Source: Chelativorans alearensis (GTDB lineage Bacteria; Pseudomonadota; Alphaproteobacteria; Rhizobiales; Rhizobiaceae). From it: a stretch of 64,000 bases of DNA. The notes beneath the pieces were generated by a model, which was given only the letters and a program-made list of their open reading frames with translations, made no database searches and was not told where the DNA came from. Numbering within the stretch: the first letter of the stretch is position 1; the number at the start of each line of letters is the position of its first letter. The DNA lies in the NCBI RefSeq assembly GCF_010993735.1, contig NZ_WQNI01000010.1, positions 62,001 to 126,000 on the forward strand, read 5' to 3'. The translations under genes and the position numbers were made by a program. Shown in pieces: positions 8,590 through 16,860 of the stretch.

Positions 8590-8908
8590 ATATATGGTCC
8601 GCTTGCATTCAAACTGTTTTGGGGAGTGTTTGCATGCCGGGAAGATTCCAACATTGCAGCGCTTACAGCACAGTGATGGAAATTTGCTGTGGAAATGCCT
8701 GATGGGGTGAAGAGCTGAAGCCGTAGCGGCGCGCTCCAGATTCGTCCACCCCCTGTAAACACGCTGTATTCAAATGCCAACACCTGGATTTTGCTGATGT
8801 GCGGGAAGCTGCCCGCGCATGCGGTGAAGTCTGTGCCACTCCGAGAGGCGGACCAGCGGCGGATATCGCGGTCCGACCGATACAAGGAGAACGGTGGGAG
8901 GAAAGATC

Positions 8909-10456
8909 ATGGCTATTACCAAGACGGGCCAACTGGTGGTCCTCGATGAGACCGAAGATCTGCAAAATGGCTTCACGACCGTCGTCGCCGGTGACGCTGA
9001 CGATAACGATATTTCGGATAGCCGCTTGCCAGCCGCTTTTTCGGCTCGGCTGACCTTTTATGGCCTGACGCTGGAGGAGGCCGCGCTGAGCGGTTATGGC
9101 GACGGGGCCAATGCGGCGGATGACGAAGGTGACAACATCGTCGACGTTTCGGCCGACCCGGGCGTGGAAATCACCGACCTTTCGCTTGCAGCCAATTCGG
9201 ACGGAGATCCATTCACGGGCTATGCGAGCGGGATCACGTCAACCTTCTCCAGCGGGCTCTTCACGGTGGACGGCACGGAGATATTCCTGTTCGCCGATCC
9301 GACCGACAACAACATCGTCTATGGTGTGGCGGGGAACACCGCATCCGGTGACGGAACGGACATTGTTTTTGCCATTTACCTCGAGGAGGTGGAGAACGGC
9401 AGCGGCGAGGTCACCGGCGCCAAGATGTGGACCGTGCTCATGGACGGCTACACGCTGCAGCATCCCGACGGCGAGGATCATGACGATTCCCTTGACCTGA
9501 CGAACAAGCTCTACGTGGCGGCGACCTCGCAGACCGACTTCAGCTTTGCAGGTGCCCCGGCGGGCAATAACCTCTTCATGTGGTTCGGCAGCCTCGACGC
9601 GGCGATCGTCGTGACAGGACGGGATCCGGCCAATCAGTCCGAGGGCGAGAACATCTCGTCCGGAGATACCGTGAATACGAGTGGGACGGCCGATACCGCT
9701 CTCGGGACCAACGGCCAGCAGGTCAAGGCCGGAGAGGGGCTCTACTTTACGTATGTCAGCGGCTCTACCTCCACTCCTGACAACGATTTCATCGTCCCGA
9801 ACCTCAGCCAGACCGAGGCCGATGTTGAGGCGAACATCACCTTTGCGGAACTGGTCGACGCTCGGGGAGGCGAATTCACCGTCTCGCAGGTAAACCCGGG
9901 CAGCGCCTCGACGACAGTTAGCATCAAGATCACCGCCTACACGACGGACTACGAACCGAGTACCGGTTTCGTCGACGGCCTCGGCGATGCGGACGATGCC
10001 GCCGTGACTATCACGGGCGTCACGATCAATGGCGTGGCCGCCGCGTTCTCCGTCGACGGGGATGGCGTCATCGTTTCGGGCGTGAAGTCCGGGGACGTCG
10101 TGGGCTTCACGACCGACAGCGATCATCAGCGCGTGCTGATCGAGAATGCCCAGCCGACATCGGGGAAAGGCTCGAACATCAGCTTCGATCTCGGCGGCTT
10201 CACGCTGTTCCAGGTCTCGACCGACGCCGTGGAGGTCGGCTCGAACGTCCAGTTCGAGGATGACGGGCCGGCGATCGACCTGACGTCGCTGTCGCCGACG
10301 ATCGCGGTCGACGAGTCGGTCGGCACCGCCGGCTCGAGCAAGGACGAACCCGGCAACGCGCAGCCGGACGACGATCGAGGCAGTGCTGACCGACGGCGAC
10401 ACCGACACCGCCTCGGACAAGATCGAGCTTGGCAGCCTGATCGGGTTCGAGGATGA
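8909..10456 (+). CDS. Type I-secreted repeat protein, N-terminal part (frameshifted)
   Basis: An acidic, Asp/Gly/Thr-rich, cysteine-poor protein, typical of calcium-binding exoproteins exported by type I secretion. Codons 1-488 are coherent; the end is the first VQFEDDGP-type repeat of the T1SS-143/DUF5801 style. After QPDD near 10373 the frame changes and the last ~27 codons become an Arg/His-rich artefact (RRRHRHRLG). The cause is a 356-bp gap in this repeat relative to the next copy. Restoring 356 bp would put this frame exactly in register with the frame at 10383-12026, so the two parts were one gene of about 1150 codons. There is no N-terminal signal peptide, as expected. GGGAGGAAAG precedes the ATG at 8909. 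Confidence 0.8.
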   Translation: MAITKTGQLVVLDETEDLQNGFTTVVAGDADDNDISDSRLPAAFSARLTFYGLTLEEAALSGYGDGANAADDEGDNIVDVSADPGVEITDLSLAANSDGDPFTGYASGITSTFSSGLFTVDGTEIFLFADPTDNNIVYGVAGNTASGDGTDIVFAIYLEEVENGSGEVTGAKMWTVLMDGYTLQHPDGEDHDDSLDLTNKLYVAATSQTDFSFAGAPAGNNLFMWFGSLDAAIVVTGRDPANQSEGENISSGDTVNTSGTADTALGTNGQQVKAGEGLYFTYVSGSTSTPDNDFIVPNLSQTEADVEANITFAELVDARGGEFTVSQVNPGSASTTVSIKITAYTTDYEPSTGFVDGLGDADDAAVTITGVTINGVAAAFSVDGDGVIVSGVKSGDVVGFTTDSDHQRVLIENAQPTSGKGSNISFDLGGFTLFQVSTDAVEVGSNVQFEDDGPAIDLTSLSPTIAVDESVGTAGSSKDEPGNAQPDDDRGSADRRRHRHRLGQDRAWQPDRVRG

Positions 10457-10994
10457 CGGGCCTGCAATCGACCTGACATCGCTGTCGCCGACGATCGCGG
10501 TCGACGAGTCGGTCGGCACCGCCGGCTCGAGCAAGGACGAACCCGGCAACGCGCAGCCGGACGACGAGACCGCCGCCGGTGCGCCGGCGGGCGCCATCGG
10601 CTATGCGGTGACGACCGCGGCAGCACTGTTCTCCGAGACCGCGGATGCGGGCGAGGACGGCGAGGCCAGCAAGCTCTATTCGCTGGTTCTGAATGCCGGG
10701 GCGACGGGCCTCACCGACACCGCCACCGGCGAAGCCGTGGTGCTGGTCGACAATGGCGGCGTGGTCGAGGGCCGCACCTCGGGCACCAACGACCTCGTGT
10801 TCACCATCGCGGTCGACGGCTCGACGGGCGACGTCACGACGACGCTCTACCGGGCGCTCGACCACGGCGCGGACCTGAACGACCACGACAGCGCGGTGAG
10901 CATGGCCGCGGGCCTGGTCGAGCTCGAGGCAGTGCTGACCGACGGCGACACCGACACCGCCTCGGACAAGATCGAGCTTGGCAGCCTGATCGGG
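10253..10994 (+). repeat. Two near-identical tandem units in the secreted-protein gene (193 and 549 bp)
   Basis: Unit 2 spans 10446-10994 (549 bp, 183 codons) and unit 1 spans 10253-10445 (193 bp). A third partial copy of the unit start (TTCGAGGATGACGGGCC) is at 10995. Over the shared left ~120 bp the units differ at only about three positions. Unit 1 jumps from its position 10374 to sequence that in unit 2 begins at 10924, so it lacks the counterpart of 10568-10923 (356 bp). Each unit starts with FEDDGP and ends with DTDTASDKIELGSLIG. Such recent duplication invites slippage or assembly collapse. Confidence 0.92.
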
Positions 10995-12026
10995 TTCGAG
11001 GATGACGGGCCGGACGTTACGGTCGACAACTCGACCGGCACATACGCCGCGGGTGCTGAAGGTGACTGGTTCGACGATCCCGGCAGCGACGGGTTCGACT
11101 CTCTTGGTGTGACCTTCGACAGCTACGAGATCGACGAGAACGGTACTGTCGTGACCAGTGCAGCCAACAGCACCTTCACGAAGACGGGCGCCTTCGCCTT
11201 CGAGGGGTCGATCACGGACGACTTCAACGGTGACGGCATCGACGACACCGTGGAATTCACGCTGACCTTCGATCCGGACAATGACAGTTACCAGCTCCTG
11301 GTTACGGTTCCGCCGGAGTCGACGACCACGTTCTCGACCGAAGACGGAAGCCTCGACGCGGGCGGGCCGGATCCGGTGCGCACGCTGACCGTCGATGGCA
11401 TCGATATCGTGTTCTCAGCGGTGAATGCCACGACCGATCCGAATGACATCAAGGTCTTCCTCGATGCGGGCGAAGCAGCGATCGAGGCCGGCGCCACCTA
11501 TCTCAGCTCGGCGGAGATGAATGTCAGCACCGCGGGAATCGGACTCGGCAATAATCTGTTCGACGGAAACGCGAACGCCGGGATCGACGGTGACATAACC
11601 CAGGGCGGCAAGTTCGATGAGAGCTTCGTTATCGACCCGGATACCATGGTCAGCAGCATGACCGTGATCATCAACGACCAGACGAACGGTGGCTACACCC
11701 CGGCGAACGAGGACCTCTTCTATCGTATCTACTACGCCGACGGCACGGTCAGTGCGCCTGTCAAAGTCCTCGCGGGCGATCTTACGGCCGCGGGGAAGGG
11801 CCTGGTCTCCTTCACGGTCGGTGATCCCGAGGGGTCGAACGACATCGATGCGGTCCAGCTCTACATGGGCACGGGCGTCATCAAGATCCCGACGATCGAG
11901 TTCACCACCTCGGAGACGTTCGATCCCGAGCCGCTCCGCCTCGACCTTACGGCAACGCTCTTCGATGGTGATACCGACAGCAGCGAGGACGCGTTCTCGG
12001 TCGATCTCGACGACGCTGTCGTCTGA
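10383..12026 (+). CDS. Type I-secreted repeat protein, C-terminal part (frameshifted)
   Basis: The continuation of the secreted protein, 547 codons from a GTG that is unlikely to be a true start (no ribosome site). It carries the complete 183-residue repeat. Beta-rich Asp-laden domains follow, such as NDQTNGGYTPANEDLFYRI near residues 430-450. The end is DGDTDSSEDAFSVDLDDAVV, an acidic/hydrophobic tail as found in type I secretion signals. A terminator follows directly, then the ABC exporter and adaptor genes 69 bp later. Probable role is a cell-surface or released adhesin/biofilm protein (inference). If the frameshift is real, this half cannot be made efficiently and the exporter would lack this substrate. 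Confidence 0.8.
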   Translation: MLTDGDTDTASDKIELGSLIGFEDDGPAIDLTSLSPTIAVDESVGTAGSSKDEPGNAQPDDETAAGAPAGAIGYAVTTAAALFSETADAGEDGEASKLYSLVLNAGATGLTDTATGEAVVLVDNGGVVEGRTSGTNDLVFTIAVDGSTGDVTTTLYRALDHGADLNDHDSAVSMAAGLVELEAVLTDGDTDTASDKIELGSLIGFEDDGPDVTVDNSTGTYAAGAEGDWFDDPGSDGFDSLGVTFDSYEIDENGTVVTSAANSTFTKTGAFAFEGSITDDFNGDGIDDTVEFTLTFDPDNDSYQLLVTVPPESTTTFSTEDGSLDAGGPDPVRTLTVDGIDIVFSAVNATTDPNDIKVFLDAGEAAIEAGATYLSSAEMNVSTAGIGLGNNLFDGNANAGIDGDITQGGKFDESFVIDPDTMVSSMTVIINDQTNGGYTPANEDLFYRIYYADGTVSAPVKVLAGDLTAAGKGLVSFTVGDPEGSNDIDAVQLYMGTGVIKIPTIEFTTSETFDPEPLRLDLTATLFDGDTDSSEDAFSVDLDDAVV

Positions 12027-12032
12027 CAGGAT

Positions 12033-12063
12033 GCGGGCCCGCCCACAGGCGGGCCCGCCTTTT
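12033..12063 (+). terminator. Intrinsic terminator/attenuator between secreted protein and exporter
   Basis: An 11-bp perfect stem, GCGGGCCCGCC (12033-12043) with GGCGGGCCCGC (12048-12058), and a 4-base loop CACA, followed by CTTTT. It lies 7 bp past the stop codon. In type I secretion operons such a hairpin commonly lets abundant substrate mRNA be made with less exporter mRNA. Confidence 0.8.
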
Positions 12064-12095
12064 CCCGGCTAGTTTTTCTCGCGGATCCATAACCG

Positions 12096-13856
12096 ATGCC
12101 TCGGCAGACCAACACCACCCGCCTTACGGAAGTCATGGGCGCCGTGCGCGGGCAGATACCGCTGCTCGTCGGGCTGAGTTGTCTGCTGAACCTGCTTCTT
12201 CTGGTGGCGGCAATCTACATGCTTCAGGTCTACGATCGCGTGCTCACCAGCGGCTCGCTCGACACGCTTCTGTGGCTGACGGTGATTGCCCTCTTCGCCG
12301 CCGCCATCTACGGCGCGCTCGAACAATCCAGGCGGATGATCCTTGGCCGGGCGGCGGGCTGGATCGACACGGAGCTGAATACCCCCATGCTGAAGCGCGC
12401 GATGGAGGCGCGGCTGGCGGGGGAGAACAGCAATGCCGGTATCCGCGACGTCGCTAATCTGCGCAACTTCTATGCGGGCGATGCCGCGCTGGCGTTTCTA
12501 GATACTCCCTGGAGCATCATTTTTCTGGCCTTCATGTGGGCGCTTCACCCGGCGATCGGGCTGGTCGGCACGGCCGGAGCCGTTCTGCTCCTGGGACTGG
12601 CGATCACGAACGACTTGCTGACACGGTCCCGCCAGAAGCGGGCCGAAGCCGACATGCGCGAGAGCCATGAGAACGCTGTCCGGTTCGTCGACGCCGGCGA
12701 GACGATCGGTCCGCTCGGCATGGCGCGGCAAGTGTTCGAGCGCTGGCGCCTCGGCCACGCCAGGATCGGCGCCGAGCAACAGTCGCTCCGCGACAGGACG
12801 ACGACGATCCTTTCCCTTTCCCGCAGCATCCGCATCGCGCTCCAGGTGGCGATCCTGGCCGTTGGAGCCTACTATGTTCTTGCGGGGGCCATCACGGCCG
12901 GTGCGATGATTGCGGGCTCGATTATACTGGGGCGTGCGCTGGCGCCGATCGAGCGGGCGACCGGAGCCTGGCGCTCCTTCGTCGCGGCAAGAAGCGCGCA
13001 CGCCAATCTGAAGGAACTGTTCGCCCGCGCCGGGCGTGGCGAGGGCGAACGCGTCTCGCTGCCGCGTCCCACCGGAAGGCTGGTCTTCGAGGAAGTGTTC
13101 TACGTTCCGCCGGGCAGCCGCGACCCTATCCTCCACGGCGTCAGCTTCGCCCTCGAGCCGGGCGAAAACTGCGCCGTGTTGGGCCCCTCAGGGGCCGGCA
13201 AGTCGACCCTTTGCCGCCTAGCAGTGGGCGCCTGGAAACTCGCGAAGGGCCATGTGCGCCTCGACGGGGCGGACGTGTTCGACTGGCATCCCGATGATCT
13301 CGGACCGCATATAGGCTATCTGCCACAACAGGTCGCGTTCCTTCCGGGGACCGTGGCGCAGAACATCGCCCGCTTCCGTGAGGTTGACAGCAACGCGTTG
13401 ATCCGGGCTGCGCGACTTGCCGGCGTGCATGAATTGATCCTTTCCCTTCCTGACGGCTACGAAACCGAGATCGCCCTGCACTCGCAGCTCATCTCGCTGG
13501 GACAGCGGCAGCGGCTGGGTCTTGCACGCGCGCTGTATGGCGACCCTGCATTCGTGGTGCTGGACGAGCCGAATGCCAATATGGATGAAGCCGGTGATCG
13601 GGCACTGATCGAAGCCCTGGCCATTCTCAAGCAGCGCAAGGCCACGGTGATGATTGTCACTCATCGCGCCTCGGTGCTGAAATCCGCCGACAAGGTTGTG
13701 GCCCTCCACGGTGGTGCCGTTGCCGCGTTCGGCCCGCGCGATCAATTGATAAGGCCTGTCCAACCAGCCGCATCCGCGGCGGTGGCTTCGCAGGCCGCCC
13801 AGCCGGGACGAAACGCGCCGAAGCCTCACGAAGACCGACTATCCGCTGCGGAGTGA
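12096..13856 (+). CDS. Type I secretion ABC transporter (permease fused to ATPase)
   Basis: Inner-membrane exporter that recognises the C-terminal signal of the adjacent substrate and drives secretion with ATP. The 586-residue protein has about six membrane segments in residues 15-320. The ATPase domain has Walker A GPSGAGKST (~362-370), the signature ISLGQRQRLGLARAL (~465-479), Walker B FVVLDEPN (~484-491) and the switch histidine in IVTHRAS (~523). It lacks an N-terminal C39 peptidase-like domain, matching the PrtD/AprD class that exports RTX-type proteins. The adaptor gene follows after 3 bp. No outer-membrane TolC gene is in the window, so a distant TolC must serve. Confidence 0.95.
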   Translation: MPRQTNTTRLTEVMGAVRGQIPLLVGLSCLLNLLLLVAAIYMLQVYDRVLTSGSLDTLLWLTVIALFAAAIYGALEQSRRMILGRAAGWIDTELNTPMLKRAMEARLAGENSNAGIRDVANLRNFYAGDAALAFLDTPWSIIFLAFMWALHPAIGLVGTAGAVLLLGLAITNDLLTRSRQKRAEADMRESHENAVRFVDAGETIGPLGMARQVFERWRLGHARIGAEQQSLRDRTTTILSLSRSIRIALQVAILAVGAYYVLAGAITAGAMIAGSIILGRALAPIERATGAWRSFVAARSAHANLKELFARAGRGEGERVSLPRPTGRLVFEEVFYVPPGSRDPILHGVSFALEPGENCAVLGPSGAGKSTLCRLAVGAWKLAKGHVRLDGADVFDWHPDDLGPHIGYLPQQVAFLPGTVAQNIARFREVDSNALIRAARLAGVHELILSLPDGYETEIALHSQLISLGQRQRLGLARALYGDPAFVVLDEPNANMDEAGDRALIEALAILKQRKATVMIVTHRASVLKSADKVVALHGGAVAAFGPRDQLIRPVQPAASAAVASQAAQPGRNAPKPHEDRLSAAE

Positions 13857-13859
13857 ACC

Positions 13860-15398
13860 ATGTCCGAGATGCCGGATACGCTCAATCTCACGGCCGCTTG
13901 GGTCGAAACACAGCTTTCCCGCGCGATCGAGGCGCTGCAAGCGGGCTACACGTTTCTTATCGCCGTGATCCGGGATCAGTTGGCGCTCAGGGGAATGGAG
14001 GCGAGTGAGGCCACCATTCTCGCCGCGATCGGCGGAGCGACGTTGGTTGTGGTGCTGGTTTTCGCGCAGCTGTTTCGCTCGGCCCTGCTGCATCGGAAGG
14101 CAACGCATCCCGACACACTCCGGGACATTACGCGGTATCCGCGACGATTGGGCATTGTGGCGGCGGTCCTGTTTGTATCGGTGCTCGGCGGCTGGTCCGC
14201 GTTGGCTCCACTGGCCAGTGCGGCGCTCGCCCCCGGGATAATCAGCCCCGACGGATATCGAAAAACCATCCAGCACCTTGAAGGCGGCATCATACAAGCC
14301 ATCCACGTGCGGGAGGGCGAGACGGTCGAGGTTGGAGCGCCCTTGGTCACGCTCGACGATACCAAGGCCAAGGCTTTGGATGCGGAACTGCGCGAGCGGC
14401 TCTTGCATCTACTCGCCATCGAAGCGCGGCTCGAGGCAGAGCGGACTGATGCTGCCGAAATCAGCTTTCCCGAGCTCTTCCTCAAAGATTCAAAGGGGTT
14501 GCAGCAAGTCGTGCAAGGCCAGCAGCAGCTGTTTCTCAGCCGGCGTGCGGCGCACAAGGGACGGATACAGATTCTCGAGGCCCGAATTCGGCAACTGCAG
14601 GAGCAGAATGCTGGATATCACGGGATGCTTGCCGCCGAGGAGGAGCAGATCGCACTGGTCGATGAAGAAATAGCGGCCGCCCAACATCTTCTGGATCAAG
14701 GCCTAGCACGGAAACCGCGGCTTCTGGCGTTGAAGCGCGGGCGCGCCGACATTGAGGCCACGAAAGCTGCGAACCGCGCCAAGATCGCCGAGAACGCACA
14801 GGCGATCGGAGAAACGCGTCTGCAACTGCTCACCCTGAACGAAGAGCGCCAGGAGAAGATCGGTGCAGAACTCGCCGATATTCGCAGGATCGTCGCTGAG
14901 ATCAAAGGCCAGTTACCATCGCGCGAGGCCATTCTGGAGCGCACGATAATTCGCGCACCGATCGACGGCACGGTGATGAACCTGCGGGTCAATACGGTAT
15001 CCGGTGTCGTGGGCGCCGGGCAGCCGCTACTCGATATTGTGCCCGACGGCAGCCAACTGGTCATCGACGCCCGGGTTCGACCTACGGACATCGAGCGCAT
15101 CAGGCCCGGCATGTCCGCTCGCGTGGTCTTGACGGCTTACCGGCAGCGAAATCTGCAGCAGATTCATGGCAGGCTTCGCTCGGTCTCGGCAGATGCGATG
15201 GCCGATGAACGTACGGGATCGTCCTATTTTCTTGCAAAGGTGGAAGTGCTTCCCGAAGACCTCGCAAGCCTGGACAAAGTGAGGCTCGTCCCAGGAATGC
15301 CTGCCGAAGTGATGCTTATGGACGGCGAGCAGAGCGCATTCGCCTATCTTCTCGGCCCGATCCTCGACAGCGCGCGGCGCAGCCTCCGCGAGAATTGA
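13860..15398 (+). CDS. HlyD-family type I secretion adaptor with extended N-terminus
   Basis: Periplasmic membrane-fusion protein linking the exporter to TolC. Lipoyl-like halves are around residues 135-170 (QHLEGGIIQAIHVREGETVEVG) and 360-400 (RTIIRAPIDGTVMNLRVN). Between them is a long coiled coil, and the C-terminal beta domain has the IERIRPGMSARVVLTAY segment. Length is 512 residues against about 440 for most PrtE/HlyD proteins. The difference is at the N-terminus, which has two membrane segments (about 58-75 and 97-117) and a helical start instead of one. It lies 3 bp after the ABC gene; together they make an exporter for the upstream repeat protein. Confidence 0.93.
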   Translation: MSEMPDTLNLTAAWVETQLSRAIEALQAGYTFLIAVIRDQLALRGMEASEATILAAIGGATLVVVLVFAQLFRSALLHRKATHPDTLRDITRYPRRLGIVAAVLFVSVLGGWSALAPLASAALAPGIISPDGYRKTIQHLEGGIIQAIHVREGETVEVGAPLVTLDDTKAKALDAELRERLLHLLAIEARLEAERTDAAEISFPELFLKDSKGLQQVVQGQQQLFLSRRAAHKGRIQILEARIRQLQEQNAGYHGMLAAEEEQIALVDEEIAAAQHLLDQGLARKPRLLALKRGRADIEATKAANRAKIAENAQAIGETRLQLLTLNEERQEKIGAELADIRRIVAEIKGQLPSREAILERTIIRAPIDGTVMNLRVNTVSGVVGAGQPLLDIVPDGSQLVIDARVRPTDIERIRPGMSARVVLTAYRQRNLQQIHGRLRSVSADAMADERTGSSYFLAKVEVLPEDLASLDKVRLVPGMPAEVMLMDGEQSAFAYLLGPILDSARRSLREN

Positions 15399-15567
15399 GA
15401 TCGCCCCACCGGACCCCGGCTGTTGCGGAGAGCACCGCTCTCGCGCCGCCCATGGGGAAGGGGCAGGCCCCTCATCAGTCACGCCGAGAAATCTCGCAGC
15501 CGAGAAATCCGGCAAATGCATCCGGTCGTCGATAGAGCTGGGCGAACCTGCGTGGGCCGAGATGGAC

Positions 15568-15592
15568 GGCCGCCCCTTCTTGACGGGCGGCC
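15568..15592. terminator. Hairpin between convergent genes
   Basis: GGCCGCCC (15568-15575) pairs with GGGCGGCC (15585-15592) in the 216-bp gap between the convergent HlyD and TctC genes. There is no clear T-tract on either strand, so termination activity is uncertain. Confidence 0.35.
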
Positions 15593-15614
15593 GGTGCTGG
15601 AAAGGGCGAAATGT

Positions 15615-16649
15615 TCAGCTTCCCGAGATCAATGTCTTGATCCGGTCGACGATGGCCGGTGGCGTACCCATCAGTTCCTCGGCCATTTCCTGGAGTTCCT
15701 CGCCGGTCGTGTATTCAGCCTCGGCCCCGCTGCGCTCCATCTCGGCGATGAAGGCGGGATCCTCGGCTGCCTGGACGAAAGCCTCACGCAATGCGGCAAG
15801 ACGGTCTTCCGGAATATCTCCGGGAGCGGAGAAGATGCGGCCGAGGCCTTGGGGGATCAGCATGAAACGAAAGATCCTGCGCGTTTCATCGTCCTTGATG
15901 GCATCGAAGACATTCGGCACCCCAGCGAGGTCGGGATGGTCCTCCAAAGCGAACTGGAGGACGTAATGCAGCTTTCCATCCTCTTGCCATTGCTTCAGCT
16001 GGCCACGCTGGGTCATGCTGTAGGTGCCGGCGCGCCCGTCGGCTTCGCCCCGTTCGATCGCCAGCGCCTGCTCCTCGTTGCCGGAATAACCCGGGACGAG
16101 TTTGAGCTTACCGCCGAGAAGTTCATTCACCAGCAGGGGGTAGGTGTAGTTGGCACTGCCTGATCCGGTTGCGGCCAGGATCATCTCGTGATTCAGAGCC
16201 TCTTCGACTGTGGTTGTTCCCGGATCGTCCGGATGCTGAAAGATGACATAGATCTCCTTACCAACGCTGCCGATGTGCTTGACCTCGCGCGCGTCGAAAT
16301 CCACTCGTTCGTCGCTGAGCAGCGGATCGGTGAAGTTGTTGCGTTGAAGGGTGGCTATATAGGAACCGTCGCTCGGCATCGTGGTCTGAAGCTCTGCTGC
16401 AGTAATCAGCCCGCCGGCGCCAGGTTTGTTCTGGACGATGATATCCGGGTTGCCCGGGATGTATTTTGATAGGTACGGCGCCATCGTCCGGGCGAAGAAA
16501 TCGGTGGAGCCGCCCGCAGCGGTTCCGACCACCATCGTTATGTCGTTCTGGCTGTAGAACTCTTCAACGCTTTGCGCTTGTGTGTTCGTGGTTCCGGCCA
16601 TGACGACCAAGGCGACGGCAAGCGCCTTCCAGATTGCATTGATTTTCAT
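15615..16649 (-). CDS. Tripartite tricarboxylate transporter substrate-binding protein (TctC/Bug family)
   Basis: Periplasmic receptor of 344 residues with a signal peptide over residues 1-25 (hydrophobic core ALAVALVVMAG, cleavage after TQA). The mature part shows Bug-family features: the DITMVVGTAAGGSTDFFAR binding loop near 36-54 and IVQNKPGAGGLITA near 74-87. Family members bind carboxylates such as citrate, tartrate or aromatic acids. GGGAGGAAAAG precedes the ATG. The permease partner is probably the TctA-TctB fusion at 20047, on the other strand and 3.4 kb away with two MmgE/PrpD genes between. A palindrome lies in its upstream region at 16812-16829. Confidence 0.92.
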   Translation of the reverse strand: MKINAIWKALAVALVVMAGTTNTQAQSVEEFYSQNDITMVVGTAAGGSTDFFARTMAPYLSKYIPGNPDIIVQNKPGAGGLITAAELQTTMPSDGSYIATLQRNNFTDPLLSDERVDFDAREVKHIGSVGKEIYVIFQHPDDPGTTTVEEALNHEMILAATGSGSANYTYPLLVNELLGGKLKLVPGYSGNEEQALAIERGEADGRAGTYSMTQRGQLKQWQEDGKLHYVLQFALEDHPDLAGVPNVFDAIKDDETRRIFRFMLIPQGLGRIFSAPGDIPEDRLAALREAFVQAAEDPAFIAEMERSGAEAEYTTGEELQEMAEELMGTPPAIVDRIKTLISGS

Positions 16650-16762
16650 TTCTTTTCCTCCCTCTGCTGGTCCGCCTGATCGGGTCGGACTAACACCTGT
16701 CGCGGATTTCGTTCCGGCAGGTGATCGAGCTTCTCTAGAATTCGGACCATTCGAGGATTCAA

Positions 16763-16829
16763 GGAAATAGATTTTGGCTCGCCCGATATAGAATTCCTCC
16801 AGGACTGGAGCGGAAATTATCTATTTTCC
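16763..16829. promoter_or_regulatory. Candidate operator pair upstream of tctC
   Basis: GGAAATTATCTATTTTCC at 16812-16829 is an imperfect 18-bp palindrome with GGAAA/TTTCC ends. A second element GGAAATAGAT at 16763-16772 is the near reverse complement of ATCTATTTTCC inside it. Both lie in the 211-bp spacer between the TctC start and the stop of the MmgE/PrpD gene. Two spaced sites fit a LysR-type or looping regulator, possibly the double-HTH LysR at 22144. Confidence 0.4.
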
Positions 16830-16860
16830 AGAGGTTCCCACGGATAGCGTCACGATTCAT

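Larger units (their letters stand above)
7842..8908. other. Long non-coding stretch with terminator and AT-rich promoter island
   Basis: No convincing gene is seen in these ~1070 bases. The first part has ordinary GC content without conserved coding frames. A strong intrinsic terminator lies at 8074-8110. From about 8470 to 8600 the composition turns sharply AT-rich, unlike the rest of the window, and includes a TATAAT hexamer. From 8590 to 8908 GC content rises again, giving an apparent leader of about 300 bases before the secreted protein gene. A 22-codon frame at 8634-8702 inside this leader has a GGGGAG ribosome-like site but no other support. Confidence 0.7.

Noticed and set aside
8634-8702. 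A 22-codon gene in the leader of the secretion locus
   Set aside because: A ribosome-like site is present, but the peptide resembles nothing known and chance occurrence is likely; kept only as a remark.
10383-10456. Programmed ribosomal frameshifting to join the two halves of the secreted protein
   Set aside because: There is no slippery heptamer at the junction, and the missing 356 bp relative to the next repeat explains the frame change fully.
9239-10597. A 452-codon minus-strand open frame opposite the secreted repeat protein
   Set aside because: It arises because GAC/GTC-rich codons leave few stops on the other strand; no ribosome site or protein family is apparent.
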